Assembly: GCA_035308145.1 (NCBI GenBank)
Contig: DATGHD010000410.1
Location: forward strand, 1 to 16,154
Source of the DNA: Roseiarcus sp035308145
GTDB taxonomy: Bacteria; Pseudomonadota; Alphaproteobacteria; Rhizobiales; Beijerinckiaceae
Direction of reading: 5' to 3'
DNA length: 16,154 nucleotides
In this document: positions 4,860-12,501 of the stretch, one piece after another
How the letters are laid out: every line of letters begins with the position of its first letter
Position numbering within the stretch: position 1 is the first letter of the stretch
The notes under the pieces: generated by a model
Database searches by the model: none
Told to the model about the DNA's origin: nothing
Seen by the model: the letters and a program-made list of their open reading frames with translations, nothing else
Program-made: the position numbers and the translations under genes

Positions 4860-6305
4860 GTGAAGCTGATCGTTGCTGAAAAGACGCGGCGGACGCCGCC
4901 GTCGCCGTCTGAGCCGACGATTGTGCGCCGGCTTCTTGCCTGGGCTCAGCGCGCCGACGCCGGCGAACGCGCCGACGCGGCAAGCGCCTTGGCGCGCGCC
5001 TACCGCTACAGCAACCTGCCCGAGCCTCTGCGGCGAGAGGCGGTTGTCGGCCTCACCGCCATGCTGGAGGACAGCTCCATCCTGGTGCGCCGCGCGTTGG
5101 CGGAAGCGCTCGCCAGCGCGCATGACGCGCCCCACCACATCATCAGCGCGCTCGCCAATGACCTGCCTGAGATTGCCGCCATCGTGCTGGCCCTCTCGCC
5201 CGTCTTGAGCGACGCCGAGCTTGTCGATAGCGCGGCGATCGGCGACGCCAGCGTGCAGACGGCGCTGGCGCGCCGTCCCTACCTCAGCGCTGGGGTCGCC
5301 GCCGCTGTAGCGGAGATCGGGCGGCGCGAAGCGGTGATCGCCCTTATCGAGAATCCCGAGGCGCGCCTGACGCCGGGCGCGCTTTGCCGCATTGTCGAGC
5401 GCTTCGGCGAGGACGGCGAGGCCCGCGAAGCTCTGATGGCTCGCGAGCGTCTGCCGGCGACGCTGCGCTGTGAGCTCGTGGCGGCGACGGCCGAGGCGCT
5501 CTCGCCTTTGGCCGCGGCCTTCGGACTGGGCGCGGAGCGAATCGAAAGGATCATGCGCGAAACGCGTGAAGAAGCGGCCATTTCCGTCGCCGCCAACAGC
5601 GGGCGCGGCGAACTCGGCGATCTTGTCCATCATCTGCGCTTGAACGGCGCTTTGACCGTCGCGCTTTTGATGCGTGCGCTCATTTCCGGCAATGGCGCTT
5701 TCTATTGTGTCGCCGCCGCCGAGCTTTCCGGCCTCGCGCCGGGACGGGTGGCCGGATTCGTGCGCGATCCGTTCGGGCCAGGTTTCGCGGCGCTCCATCG
5801 CCGGATGGGCCTATCCGCCCCGCTGCTGACGCCGTTCCGCGTCGCGCTCGCGGCATTGCCGGAAATCGAGAGCAGGGCAGGCGAGCGCGCCTCGCGGCCG
5901 GTCGTCGCGCGCGTGATCGCGGCCTGCGAAGCCTCGCGCTCGCCCGATCTCGCCAAGTTGCTGTCACTGCTCCGCCGCGTCGAAGCGGAGGCGGCGTTGG
6001 AGGAGGCGCGCGCCTTCGCGGAGGATCTCGCGGCGGCGAGGACGCCCTTCGCCGCCGAGCCCGCCTATGACTGGCCAAGGCCGATCGTCTTGATCGACGC
6101 GCTTGACGCGGCTGAAGCGACCCCGCCGGCCCTGGCGGCGTCTAACGAGGCGTCCGCGGGACGCGCCTTCGATGCGGTCGCCTATATCGAATCGGAGGAT
6201 TGGCTCCCGACCTCTGGGCCCATTCTCGAGGCGACGTGTGAAACCGGCTCTGCGGAGATCGAACGTTCGAGCCGCTCAGCCGAGCCGGTCGCCGTAGCGG
6301 CCTAA
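4860..6305 (+). CDS. DUF2336 domain-containing protein
   Basis: The 481-residue, Ala/Glu/Arg-rich product matches DUF2336 proteins of Alphaproteobacteria, which are helical and repeat-like. Visible features are successive paired helices reminiscent of HEAT-type repeats, for instance PLRREAVVGLTAMLEDSSILVRRALAEALAS (in two parts at about 58-88) and the following DAPHHIISALANDLPEIAAIVL. No catalytic motif, signal peptide or membrane segment is seen, so it is probably cytosolic. The last 80 residues are acidic and low in complexity and probably disordered, making the protein longer than many family members as I recall them. The start is GTG at 4860 with GGAG seven bases upstream; the overlapping ATG at 4858 leads straight into a stop. 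The gene diverges from the MaoC-type gene, and its stop overlaps the stop of the DUF1772 gene by four bases. Function unknown. Confidence 0.85.
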   Translation: MKLIVAEKTRRTPPSPSEPTIVRRLLAWAQRADAGERADAASALARAYRYSNLPEPLRREAVVGLTAMLEDSSILVRRALAEALASAHDAPHHIISALANDLPEIAAIVLALSPVLSDAELVDSAAIGDASVQTALARRPYLSAGVAAAVAEIGRREAVIALIENPEARLTPGALCRIVERFGEDGEAREALMARERLPATLRCELVAATAEALSPLAAAFGLGAERIERIMRETREEAAISVAANSGRGELGDLVHHLRLNGALTVALLMRALISGNGAFYCVAAAELSGLAPGRVAGFVRDPFGPGFAALHRRMGLSAPLLTPFRVALAALPEIESRAGERASRPVVARVIAACEASRSPDLAKLLSLLRRVEAEAALEEARAFAEDLAAARTPFAAEPAYDWPRPIVLIDALDAAEATPPALAASNEASAGRAFDAVAYIESEDWLPTSGPILEATCETGSAEIERSSRSAEPVAVAA

Positions 6306-6730
6306 AGCGCCCAAAGAAACACCAGGCAGGCCGCGACGCCGATCGCCGTCTGCCCAATTTCCAACCAGCCCCAGGTACGAACCAGATCGCGCAGCTCGGG
6401 CGCCTCCTGCGTCGTGAGCGTGAGAATGCGGTTGGTGATCGGAACGATCGCGAAATAAGTATAGGGCCAACTCGCCATGACGATCAGAGCGCCGATGAGC
6501 CAACGCACGTCATGCGCTTCGAAATAGGCGGCGAGCGCCAGGATCGCCGCGATCAGCGCCAAAGTGGCGAGCAGCGCAAAGCCGCGCCTGTCGCTGATCC
6601 GCCACTCGGAAAGAAGCGCGCGGTCGTCGAGGCCGAAGCGCGCCGGCTGCTCCACCACGTTGAGATAGAGCGCCGCGCCGCCAAAGGCGGCTGCGAAAAC
6701 GAGGGCGAGAAGGCCGGCCTGCATCGTCAT
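6302..6730 (-). CDS. DUF1772 (anthrone oxygenase-like) membrane protein
   Basis: The 142-residue product has four predicted membrane helices (about residues 3-23, 50-69, 75-97 and 122-141). It carries the family pattern of DUF1772: an N-terminal helix with small residues, a cytoplasmic segment ending in LSEW, then TYFAIVPITNRIL and a late RDLVRTWGWLE stretch. The Asn in ITNRIL and the Trp-Gly-Trp are typical. The name anthrone oxygenase derives from distant fungal relatives and does not establish the reaction here. Two in-frame ATGs lie at 6730 and 6724; the second has AGG at a better distance, so the real start may be 6724. It begins 20 bases after the Nudix gene and probably ends the NAD kinase operon. 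Its TAG overlaps the TAA of the DUF2336 gene. Confidence 0.8.
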   Translation of the reverse strand: MTMQAGLLALVFAAAFGGAALYLNVVEQPARFGLDDRALLSEWRISDRRGFALLATLALIAAILALAAYFEAHDVRWLIGALIVMASWPYTYFAIVPITNRILTLTTQEAPELRDLVRTWGWLEIGQTAIGVAACLVFLWAL

Positions 6731-6750
6731 CCTATCTTGCTGAGCGAGCG

Positions 6751-7376
6751 CTAAATGGAATTGTCGTCCGCCGCGCCGCGTAAATCAACCGATCGAGGCG
6801 CCGCGACCAGCCCTTGAGCCTTGGCGTAGTAGAGGAGGGCGATCGTCTTGGCGTCGCAAATATCGCCGCGCTCGATCATCGCGATCGCCTCGTCGAGCGT
6901 CGGCTCGATGAGATCGATATGCTCGTCGGCGTCGACGCCGCCGCCGGCGCCTGCCCGGTCTTCTTCGCCATAGGCGGCGACGAAACAACCGATTTTCTCG
7001 GTCGTGCCGCCGGGGCTGGTGTAAGCGTCGAAAACGTGGCGCGCCGCAGCGATGCGAATGCCGGTCTCTTCGAAGGCCTCGCGTATGGCGCAAGCCTCGG
7101 GCGCGTCGCCGTCGAGCATGCCGGCGCAGACCTCGACCATCGGCTGCGCCGCCCGCCAAGGTAGCCGCCGACGCGAAATTGGCGGACCAGCTGCACGACG
7201 CCGCGGCCGGGATCATAAAGCAGCAGCGCGGCCGCGTGCTTGTAGTGATAGACTTCATGGCGAAGCACGCGCCTCTCGCCGCCAGCCTCGGTGACTTCGA
7301 GCGCCGTGCGCGCCAACTTGAAACGGCCCTGGGCCAGCAAGTCTTCGCCAAGCACCTTGACCTTGACCTCGGCCAC
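6751..7376 (-). pseudogene. nudK: NudK-like Nudix hydrolase with an apparent -1 frameshift
   Basis: Two adjoining minus-strand frames together encode one NudK-type Nudix protein of about 208 residues. The first part runs from a GTG at 7376 (GGAG six bases upstream) through HEVYHYKHAAALLLYD to VVQLVRQFRVGGYLGG. The second resumes at QPMVEVCAGMLDGD and contains the Nudix box GMLDGDAPEACAIREAFEETGI, then DAYTSPGGTTEKIGCF and AKTIALLYYAKAQGL. The order and the RQFRV...CAGMLD spacing match E. coli NudK, which hydrolyses GDP-mannose and related nucleoside diphosphate sugars. The frames join near 7150-7158, where one added base would restore GG-x-Ala-Ala-Gln-Pro. This is a GC-rich run, so a sequencing error or a recent mutation is equally possible. 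Both halves look fully conserved. It lies between the NAD kinase gene (13-base gap) and the DUF1772 gene. Confidence 0.8.
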
Positions 7377-7389
7377 GCTGCGCTCCGCT

Positions 7390-8181
7390 CTAGTATTTGA
7401 ACTGTTCGCGCAAGATGCGCTCGTCGAGCGAATGGCCCGGATCATGCAGCAAAACCAGATCCGTCCCGAGGTCCATCGACACATCGACGCGCGCGACGTT
7501 CCTAATTTCGATGCGATCGGCGACCGCGGCGACGGGGCGTTTTTCCGCCTCCATGACTTCGATGACGACGTGATCGCGGTCGGAGAGCAGCGCGCCGCGC
7601 CAGCGGCGCGGCCGAAAAGCCGAGATCGGCGTCAGCGCCATAAGAGGCGCCCTAAGCGGCAGGATCGGTCCATTGACTGACAGATTATAGGCGGTGGACC
7701 CCGCCGGCGTCGCCACCAACAGGCCGTCGGCGATCAGCTCGCCGAGCTGCTCCTCGCCATTGACGAGAATGCGCAGCTTTGCCGCCTGATAGGACTGACG
7801 CATCATCGAGACTTCGTTGATCGCCCGCGCCGTCGTGGTCTGGCCGACCACGTCGATCGTGCGCATCACCAGCGGATGTACGATCGAACGACGCGCGGCT
7901 TCGAGCCTCTTGCGAAGGCCCGCCTCTTTGAACTCGTTCATTAGGAATCCGACCGAGCCGCGGTTCATGCCGTAGATCGGCTTCGGCGATTTCATCGTCT
8001 GGTGCAGGGTCTGAAGCATGAGGCCGTCGCCGCCCAAGGCCACGATCACGTCGGCTTTGTCAGGTTTGACATTGCCATAACGCGAGGCAAGGCGGGCCAA
8101 AGCCTCATCGGCCTCCGGCGCGCCCGACGACAAGAAGGCGATGGCCGGCGAAGCTTCTTGAGCGCTCTTGCGCGCGGTCAT
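7390..8181 (-). CDS. nadK: NAD kinase
   Basis: The 263-residue product is NAD kinase, which phosphorylates NAD to NADP in the cytoplasm using ATP. It shows the conserved GGDG motif (VIVALGGDGLML, about residues 45-56), the YGMNRGSVGFLMN segment, the Asn-Glu of AINEVSM, and the ATPAGSTAYNLSVNGPILP motif. A C-terminal half with SDRDHVVIEV and KRPVAAVADRIE is typical of alphaproteobacterial enzymes; the usual ADH there reads ADR. Length is normal for the family. The ATG at 8181 has AGGGGG about six bases upstream. It heads or follows in a minus-strand run with the Nudix gene 13 bases downstream and the DMT transporter gene ending 68 bases upstream. Pairing with a nucleotide-sugar Nudix enzyme suggests general nucleotide metabolism rather than one pathway. 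Confidence 0.97.
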   Translation of the reverse strand: MTARKSAQEASPAIAFLSSGAPEADEALARLASRYGNVKPDKADVIVALGGDGLMLQTLHQTMKSPKPIYGMNRGSVGFLMNEFKEAGLRKRLEAARRSIVHPLVMRTIDVVGQTTTARAINEVSMMRQSYQAAKLRILVNGEEQLGELIADGLLVATPAGSTAYNLSVNGPILPLRAPLMALTPISAFRPRRWRGALLSDRDHVVIEVMEAEKRPVAAVADRIEIRNVARVDVSMDLGTDLVLLHDPGHSLDERILREQFKY

Positions 8182-8249
8182 TTATCGCCCCCTGTGTCCG
8201 GCGACAAATAAAGGATCGGCGGGCGTGGGTAAAGTTCGGGAGGATAAGC

Positions 8250-9140
8250 TCACGCGCGCGCAGCTCTGTACCGCCGTCCTTCGACGATCAGCATCGCAAG
8301 GCCGCTCGCAAGGATGACCGCGCCGCCGGCAAGTACATGCGCATTGGGCAGATCGCCGAAAATCGTCCAGCCCCAGAGCGTCGCCCAGGCAAGAGAGGTG
8401 TATTCGAAAGGCGCGATTGCGGAGGCCGGCGCGATCCGCATTCCCTGAAACAGGAAGAATTGGCCGGCACCGCCGAATATGCTGAGCAGGACCAGCAACA
8501 CGAGCTCGAATGCGTTTGGCCGGACGAAGACGAAGGGGGCCGTGGCGAGGCAGACGACAACGAACAGGAGATTGGCGCCGAACATCAAAGCGCGGGTGCT
8601 GACCGCTTGGCTCAGCCGGCGCGTCAGAAGCGCGGTTGCGGCCCAGAACAAAGCAGCGACAAGCGTGAGCAGAGCCGGCAATGCGCTCGGCGCTTCGCTA
8701 AGATCGGCGGCCACGAGCACGCCGCAAAATCCAACGATTGTCGCGAACCAGCGGGCCGGGCCAACGGTTTCGCCGAGGGTAACGCGCGACAGCGCGACGA
8801 CAAAGAGCGGCGAGGCGAAATAGAGCGTCACCAAGGCGGGCAAGGTAAGCCAGCGCGCCGCGGTATAGTAGCTGATCCAGGCCACGAGAATGAGCAGTGA
8901 GCGCAAGCCGATGGCGATGAGATTGCGAGGCCCCATCAGCACGCTAACGTCCGCTCGTCGTAGCGTTAGGCTCGCCAGGGCGACGATCGCGATACTGCGC
9001 GAAAAGAGGATTTCCGGGACGGGCAGGGTGACCACCAGGTATTTGACGATCGCGTCCTGCATGCTGAACGCCGCCCAGGCGGCCGCGGCCAGGGCGACGC
9101 CGAAAAGCGGGTTGTCGGTTGAGGGTTTGGCGGCGGACAT
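8250..9140 (-). CDS. DMT-superfamily (EamA) transporter
   Basis: The 296-residue product has ten predicted membrane helices arranged as two EamA repeats (about residues 10-140 and 150-288), as in drug/metabolite transporters of the inner membrane. Family cues are the first helix with WAAFSMQDAIVKY, the segment RSLLILVAWISYYTAARWLTLP, the helix end LYFASPLFVVALSRVTLGE, which closes the first repeat, and the second-repeat equivalent PFEYTSLAWATLWGWTIFGD. Members export amino acids, metabolites or drugs; the substrate cannot be told from sequence. The ATG at 9140 has only a weak upstream site, so the start is moderately certain. It is transcribed toward nadK and diverges from the exporter gene across a 239-base gap. 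Confidence 0.9.
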   Translation of the reverse strand: MSAAKPSTDNPLFGVALAAAAWAAFSMQDAIVKYLVVTLPVPEILFSRSIAIVALASLTLRRADVSVLMGPRNLIAIGLRSLLILVAWISYYTAARWLTLPALVTLYFASPLFVVALSRVTLGETVGPARWFATIVGFCGVLVAADLSEAPSALPALLTLVAALFWAATALLTRRLSQAVSTRALMFGANLLFVVVCLATAPFVFVRPNAFELVLLVLLSIFGGAGQFFLFQGMRIAPASAIAPFEYTSLAWATLWGWTIFGDLPNAHVLAGGAVILASGLAMLIVEGRRYRAARA

Positions 9141-9288
9141 GATAGGGCCGGCGGCGAACGGATCGACCGACTCAAGGGCGCCGGCGCGCCACTCCTAGCA
9201 TGCGAGCGGGGCGCGTCGAAATTCGATTCGCCTGGCGATTCCTTAGTTCCGCGAGGCTGTTGGCGGCGGGGCTTGGCGGCAAGCGGTC

Positions 9289-9313
9289 GGAACTCCAAGT
9301 GATATGTTGGGTT
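9289..9313 (+). promoter_or_regulatory. Possible EcfG-type general stress promoter for the exporter gene
   Basis: GGAAC at 9289-9293 is followed after 16 bases by GGTT at 9310-9313. Alphaproteobacterial EcfG promoters use GGAAC, a 16-17 base spacer and CGTT, so this is one base from the consensus. It sits about 67 bases before the proposed CTG start, a plausible leader length. Short motifs like this arise by chance, so it is only a candidate. Nothing else clear was seen in 9141-9379. Confidence 0.25.
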
Positions 9314-9379
9314 TTAACTGGCGTCGCGTCGTCGGCCTCGCCTTAGGAGCGCGGCGTAGGCCCTAAAGGGAGAAGAATC

Positions 9380-11722
9380 CTGCCCAATCAGTCGAGCGAC
9401 GGCGCCGGCCCGGCCGAATCGGCGAAGCCAAGCAACATCGCGTTCGGCGTCGAGCGCCTCGGCCTTATTCCGATGCGCGCGCCCCTTCTCTCAGTAGCGA
9501 TCGTCCTTCTTCTGGCCATCGCCGCGTCCTTTGGCGTGGCGCGGCTGAAGGTCGACGATTCGCTCAGTCAGTTGTTTCGATCCGACACGCCGCAATTCAA
9601 GCAGTACGAAGAGGTTTCGCGGCGCTTTCCGTCGAGCGAATATGACGTATTGGCGGTCGTCGAAGGCAAATCGCTGCTCTCCCGAGATTCGATCGCAAAG
9701 CTCCGCGATCTCGTGACCGACTTGCAGCTCATCGATGGGACGCGCGGCGTCATCTCGCTTTTTTCGGCCAGGCAGCCGTCTCCGGATGGCGGCCTGCCGA
9801 CGCCGCTCTTTCCCGAAGCGCTGCCGCAGGGCGCGGCCTTTGACAAGCTGATCGAGCAGGTGAAGTCGAACGAGATTATTCGCGGCAAGCTCTTGTCCGA
9901 GGACGGAACGCTCGCGCTGATCGTGCTGGCGCTCGATCCGGCCTTTATCGAAGGCGGCAAATTGAACGGCGTCGTCGGCGAAATCCGCAAGACGATGAAG
10001 GACGATCTTGCCGGGGCTGATTTGACCACCGGACTTTCCGGCGTGCCGGTTATGCAGCTCGAAATCCGCAACGCGGTCGAGCGCGACCGTCTCATCTACA
10101 ATGTTATCGGCTTTGCCGCAGGCTGTGTGATCGCGATCCTCTTTTTCCGGCGGGTGTCGTTCATGATCGTGGCGGCGGCGCCGCCGCTCATCGCCATTCT
10201 CCTGTCGCTTGGCGCGCTCGGCTGGCTCGACTTTCGTCTGAATATGTTCCTGAACGTGATGACGCCGCTGATCATGGTCATCAGCTTCTCGGACAGCATG
10301 CAACTGACCTTCGCCGCGCGAGACCGCCTGATCGCCGGCGAAAGCCGAACCAGGGCCTTTCACAATGCGGTTCTTGTCGTCGGCCCGGCCTGTGTTTTGA
10401 CCCACGCGACGGCCGGTCTTTCCTTCATTGCGCTGCAATTTTCGGACTCCGATCTCATCCGTACCTTTGGCCAGGCGGGGCTGATCGCGACAGCGATCGC
10501 GCTTGTCGCGGTCCTGACGCTCGCGCCCGTCTTGGGCGTTCTCCTCGTGCGGCGGGAGGCGGCCTTCGCCGCTCGGATCAAGGGGGCCGACACCGGCGTC
10601 GATATTCTGCGCCGGTTCTGCGGATGGGTGGCCGGGCGGATGGTGCGCCATCCCGGACTCTATAGTCTCATCGCTTTTGCCGTCGTCGCCGGTCTTGGCT
10701 TCGTTTACGCCGATCTTCAGCCGCGGTACCGCCTGGCCGATCAACTCCCCGACAAGCAGCAAGCGGTCACGACGAGCGGGCGCCTCGACGCCGAATTGAC
10801 CGGCGCCAATCCGATCGACGTCTTGATCGCTTTTCCCAAGGGGGCGTCGCTTTACGCGCCGGAGACGCTCGATACGATCGCGGAGGTCCATTCGGCGCTC
10901 GAGAGCCAGCCTGGGATCGGCAATGTATGGTCGCTTGAGACGCTACGGCGCTGGCTCGCCGAGAAGCTCGGCAAGACGGACGTCGCGACCCTAAAGGAAT
11001 ATGTCGATGCGTTGCCAAGCTATCTAGTGCGGCGGTTTATCTCGGCCGACCAGAGCGCGGTCGTGGTGTCAGGCCGCGTTCCCGACAAGGACGCGAGCCA
11101 GCTCCTGCCGATCGTCGACGCGCTCGACAGGAAGCTCGACGCGACGCGGGCCAAACATCCCGGCTACGACATCGCGGTCACCGGCCTCTCGGCAATTGCC
11201 GCGCGGAGCAGCGCCGACATGATCGATAAGCTCAATCGCGGGCTTACGATCGAATTCCTTTTTGTTGCGGCTTTCATCGGGCTCGCCTTTCGGTCGCCCG
11301 CCGTCTCGCTGGCGGCGATTCTTCCGGGCGTCTTCCCGATCGTCGCCGCCGGCGCCTTGCTTTGGATTCTTGGCGAAGGACTTCAGTTCGCCAGCGTCGT
11401 CGCGCTGACTGTTTCATTCGGGCTCGGGTTGAGCGCGACGATTCACTTTCTCAACCGGATGCGGCGCGAGACGCGTCCCGGCGATGATCCGGCCGCGCCT
11501 GTTGAGCGAGCGACGCGTCTCGTCGGTCCCGCTCTAATCCTAACTTCGGTGGTGCTCGCCCTCGGCCTTGCCGTCACCGCCTTTTCTGACTTGGCGTCGT
11601 TGCGTTTGTTCGGCTGGCTCAGCGCCTTCGCGATGCTGGCGGCCCTGACGGCCGATCTTTTGATCCTTCGGCCGACCATTACTTATTTCAGCCGACTCGC
11701 ACAGCGCTTTAAGGCGGGGTAA
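9380..11722 (+). CDS. RND-superfamily (MMPL-type) exporter
   Basis: The product (780 residues from CTG at 9380; 749 from ATG at 9473) is an inner-membrane RND-superfamily transporter of the MMPL type. It has the expected twofold layout: one membrane helix (about 36-54), a large periplasmic domain (about 55-235), five helices (about 239-390), then the same pattern again with one helix (about 427-443), a second periplasmic domain and five C-terminal helices. Characteristic stretches are KVDDSLSQLFRSDTPQF after the first helix, MVISFSDSMQLTFAARDRL in helix 4 and SFGLGLSATIHFLNRMRRE in the second half. Such proteins move lipids or hydrophobic compounds, driven by protons; the cargo is unknown. 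Coding clearly extends upstream of ATG 9473 (IAFGVERLGLIP is family-like), and only CTG 9380 has a good site, AGGGAG seven bases before it. Confidence 0.88.
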   Translation: MPNQSSDGAGPAESAKPSNIAFGVERLGLIPMRAPLLSVAIVLLLAIAASFGVARLKVDDSLSQLFRSDTPQFKQYEEVSRRFPSSEYDVLAVVEGKSLLSRDSIAKLRDLVTDLQLIDGTRGVISLFSARQPSPDGGLPTPLFPEALPQGAAFDKLIEQVKSNEIIRGKLLSEDGTLALIVLALDPAFIEGGKLNGVVGEIRKTMKDDLAGADLTTGLSGVPVMQLEIRNAVERDRLIYNVIGFAAGCVIAILFFRRVSFMIVAAAPPLIAILLSLGALGWLDFRLNMFLNVMTPLIMVISFSDSMQLTFAARDRLIAGESRTRAFHNAVLVVGPACVLTHATAGLSFIALQFSDSDLIRTFGQAGLIATAIALVAVLTLAPVLGVLLVRREAAFAARIKGADTGVDILRRFCGWVAGRMVRHPGLYSLIAFAVVAGLGFVYADLQPRYRLADQLPDKQQAVTTSGRLDAELTGANPIDVLIAFPKGASLYAPETLDTIAEVHSALESQPGIGNVWSLETLRRWLAEKLGKTDVATLKEYVDALPSYLVRRFISADQSAVVVSGRVPDKDASQLLPIVDALDRKLDATRAKHPGYDIAVTGLSAIAARSSADMIDKLNRGLTIEFLFVAAFIGLAFRSPAVSLAAILPGVFPIVAAGALLWILGEGLQFASVVALTVSFGLGLSATIHFLNRMRRETRPGDDPAAPVERATRLVGPALILTSVVLALGLAVTAFSDLASLRLFGWLSAFAMLAALTADLLILRPTITYFSRLAQRFKAG

Positions 11723-11782
11723 TGCGTTGGAAAGATCGAAGCCTTAAGGGAAGCATGTGAGACTCGCCGCAGACACTCGCAG

Positions 11783-12292
11783 CTACTCTTGATGCAGATT
11801 GATCGTCACCGACGCAATGTCGCTGCCGCCGCCATTGGGCGTGATCGCAACGCTCTGGTGGTCTCCGCGGGTCGTCACGGTCATATCGGCGGTAAAACTT
11901 GGTCCTGCGATTTTGGCGACGATGGAATCGCCCCTTTCCTGCGCCCTGACGCTGCCGGTCGCGTTGCGGGTCATCTCGGTCCAGGTCCCGGCGATCGTCC
12001 CATTCTCCTCGCGCACAAGTCCGCTGTTGACGTCAAAACGATAAGAATCGCTGGCGCAACGCAATTGTTGATCGAGATTCAAGCCGCTGGGCGAAACATA
12101 GTATTTGGCTCGGCAACGAAGGCGCTCGCTCACCCCGTTCGTGGACGTGATGGTCCCGCTCCCGGTCCATAAGCCCGAGAAGCCTGAAAACGGCCCCTCG
12201 TCGGCAAAGGCGAATGACGACGGCAGCGCAACGATTGTGGCAAGAAGAGCGCTCCTAAGCGGCGGGCAAGCCTTCCAAGATTGTAATTGCAT
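11783..12292 (-). CDS. Small secreted protein, conserved in Rhizobiales, function unknown
   Basis: The 169-residue product has a signal peptide (hydrophobic core about 14-28, likely cut after Ala-Phe-Ala near 30). It is followed by a beta-rich domain opening with FSGLWTGSGTI. Two cysteines (RLRCRAKYYV and LRCASDSYRF) could form a disulfide. The alternating pattern GTWTEMTRNATGSV and SFTADMTVTTRGDHQSVAI suggests a small beta-barrel-like fold resembling lipocalin-type secreted proteins; this is a visual judgement. Similar proteins of this layout are common in Rhizobiales and lack an assigned role. The ATG at 12292 has GGAGAA upstream at a slightly long distance. It is transcribed away from the pbpC terminator and toward the exporter gene, with 60 bases between the two convergent stop codons and no clear terminator there. 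Confidence 0.75.
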   Translation of the reverse strand: MQLQSWKACPPLRSALLATIVALPSSFAFADEGPFSGFSGLWTGSGTITSTNGVSERLRCRAKYYVSPSGLNLDQQLRCASDSYRFDVNSGLVREENGTIAGTWTEMTRNATGSVRAQERGDSIVAKIAGPSFTADMTVTTRGDHQSVAITPNGGGSDIASVTINLHQE

Positions 12293-12383
12293 GGAAATTT
12301 ATTCTCCAAAGCGCTTTGTTCCACGCCCCGGCTTCTGACGGCTCGTTAAAGGACATCAAGATAGATATTCGCTGCGCCGCGCT

Positions 12384-12414
12384 AAAAAAAGGCGACGTCT
12401 CGAAACGTCGTCGC
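12384..12414 (-). terminator. Intrinsic terminator after pbpC
   Basis: On the minus strand, a stem (CGACGT at 12393-12398 pairing with ACGTCG at 12405-12410, extendable in an alternative register) is followed by a run of seven T residues (the A-run at 12384-12390). This is a standard Rho-independent terminator. It lies about 90 bases beyond the pbpC stop codon and just upstream of the leader of the small secreted-protein gene, separating the two units. Confidence 0.75.
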
Positions 12415-12501
12415 TTTCCTGTTGTTCCTTGCGAATGTGGCGGCGCCTCTCCGCGAGAACCGATTGTCCTTTCACAGGATTCTTGGCGCTCTCGTCGAAC
12501 G

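Noticed and set aside
4671..5798. Minus-strand open frame of 375 codons covering the divergent region and the DUF2336 gene
   Set aside because: Composition is Arg/Gly/His-rich and low in complexity, and it runs across two well-supported genes.
8182..8249. Promoter for nadK in the gap after the transporter gene
   Set aside because: The best -35/-10 pair with a 17-base spacer matches the -10 consensus at only three positions, so it was not listed.
9491..10891. Long minus-strand open frame (466 codons) opposite the exporter gene
   Set aside because: It mirrors the codon pattern of the exporter on the other strand, is rich in Arg, Asp and His without any family motif, and has no ribosome-binding site.
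11723..11782. Terminator between the exporter and the small secreted protein gene
   Set aside because: Only a short CCTTAAGG palindrome and a repeated CTCGC word are present; there is no stem followed by a T-run.
12322..12350. GGAAC-like word upstream of the small secreted protein as an EcfG promoter
   Set aside because: No CGTT-like element occurs at 16-17 bases downstream on the minus strand.
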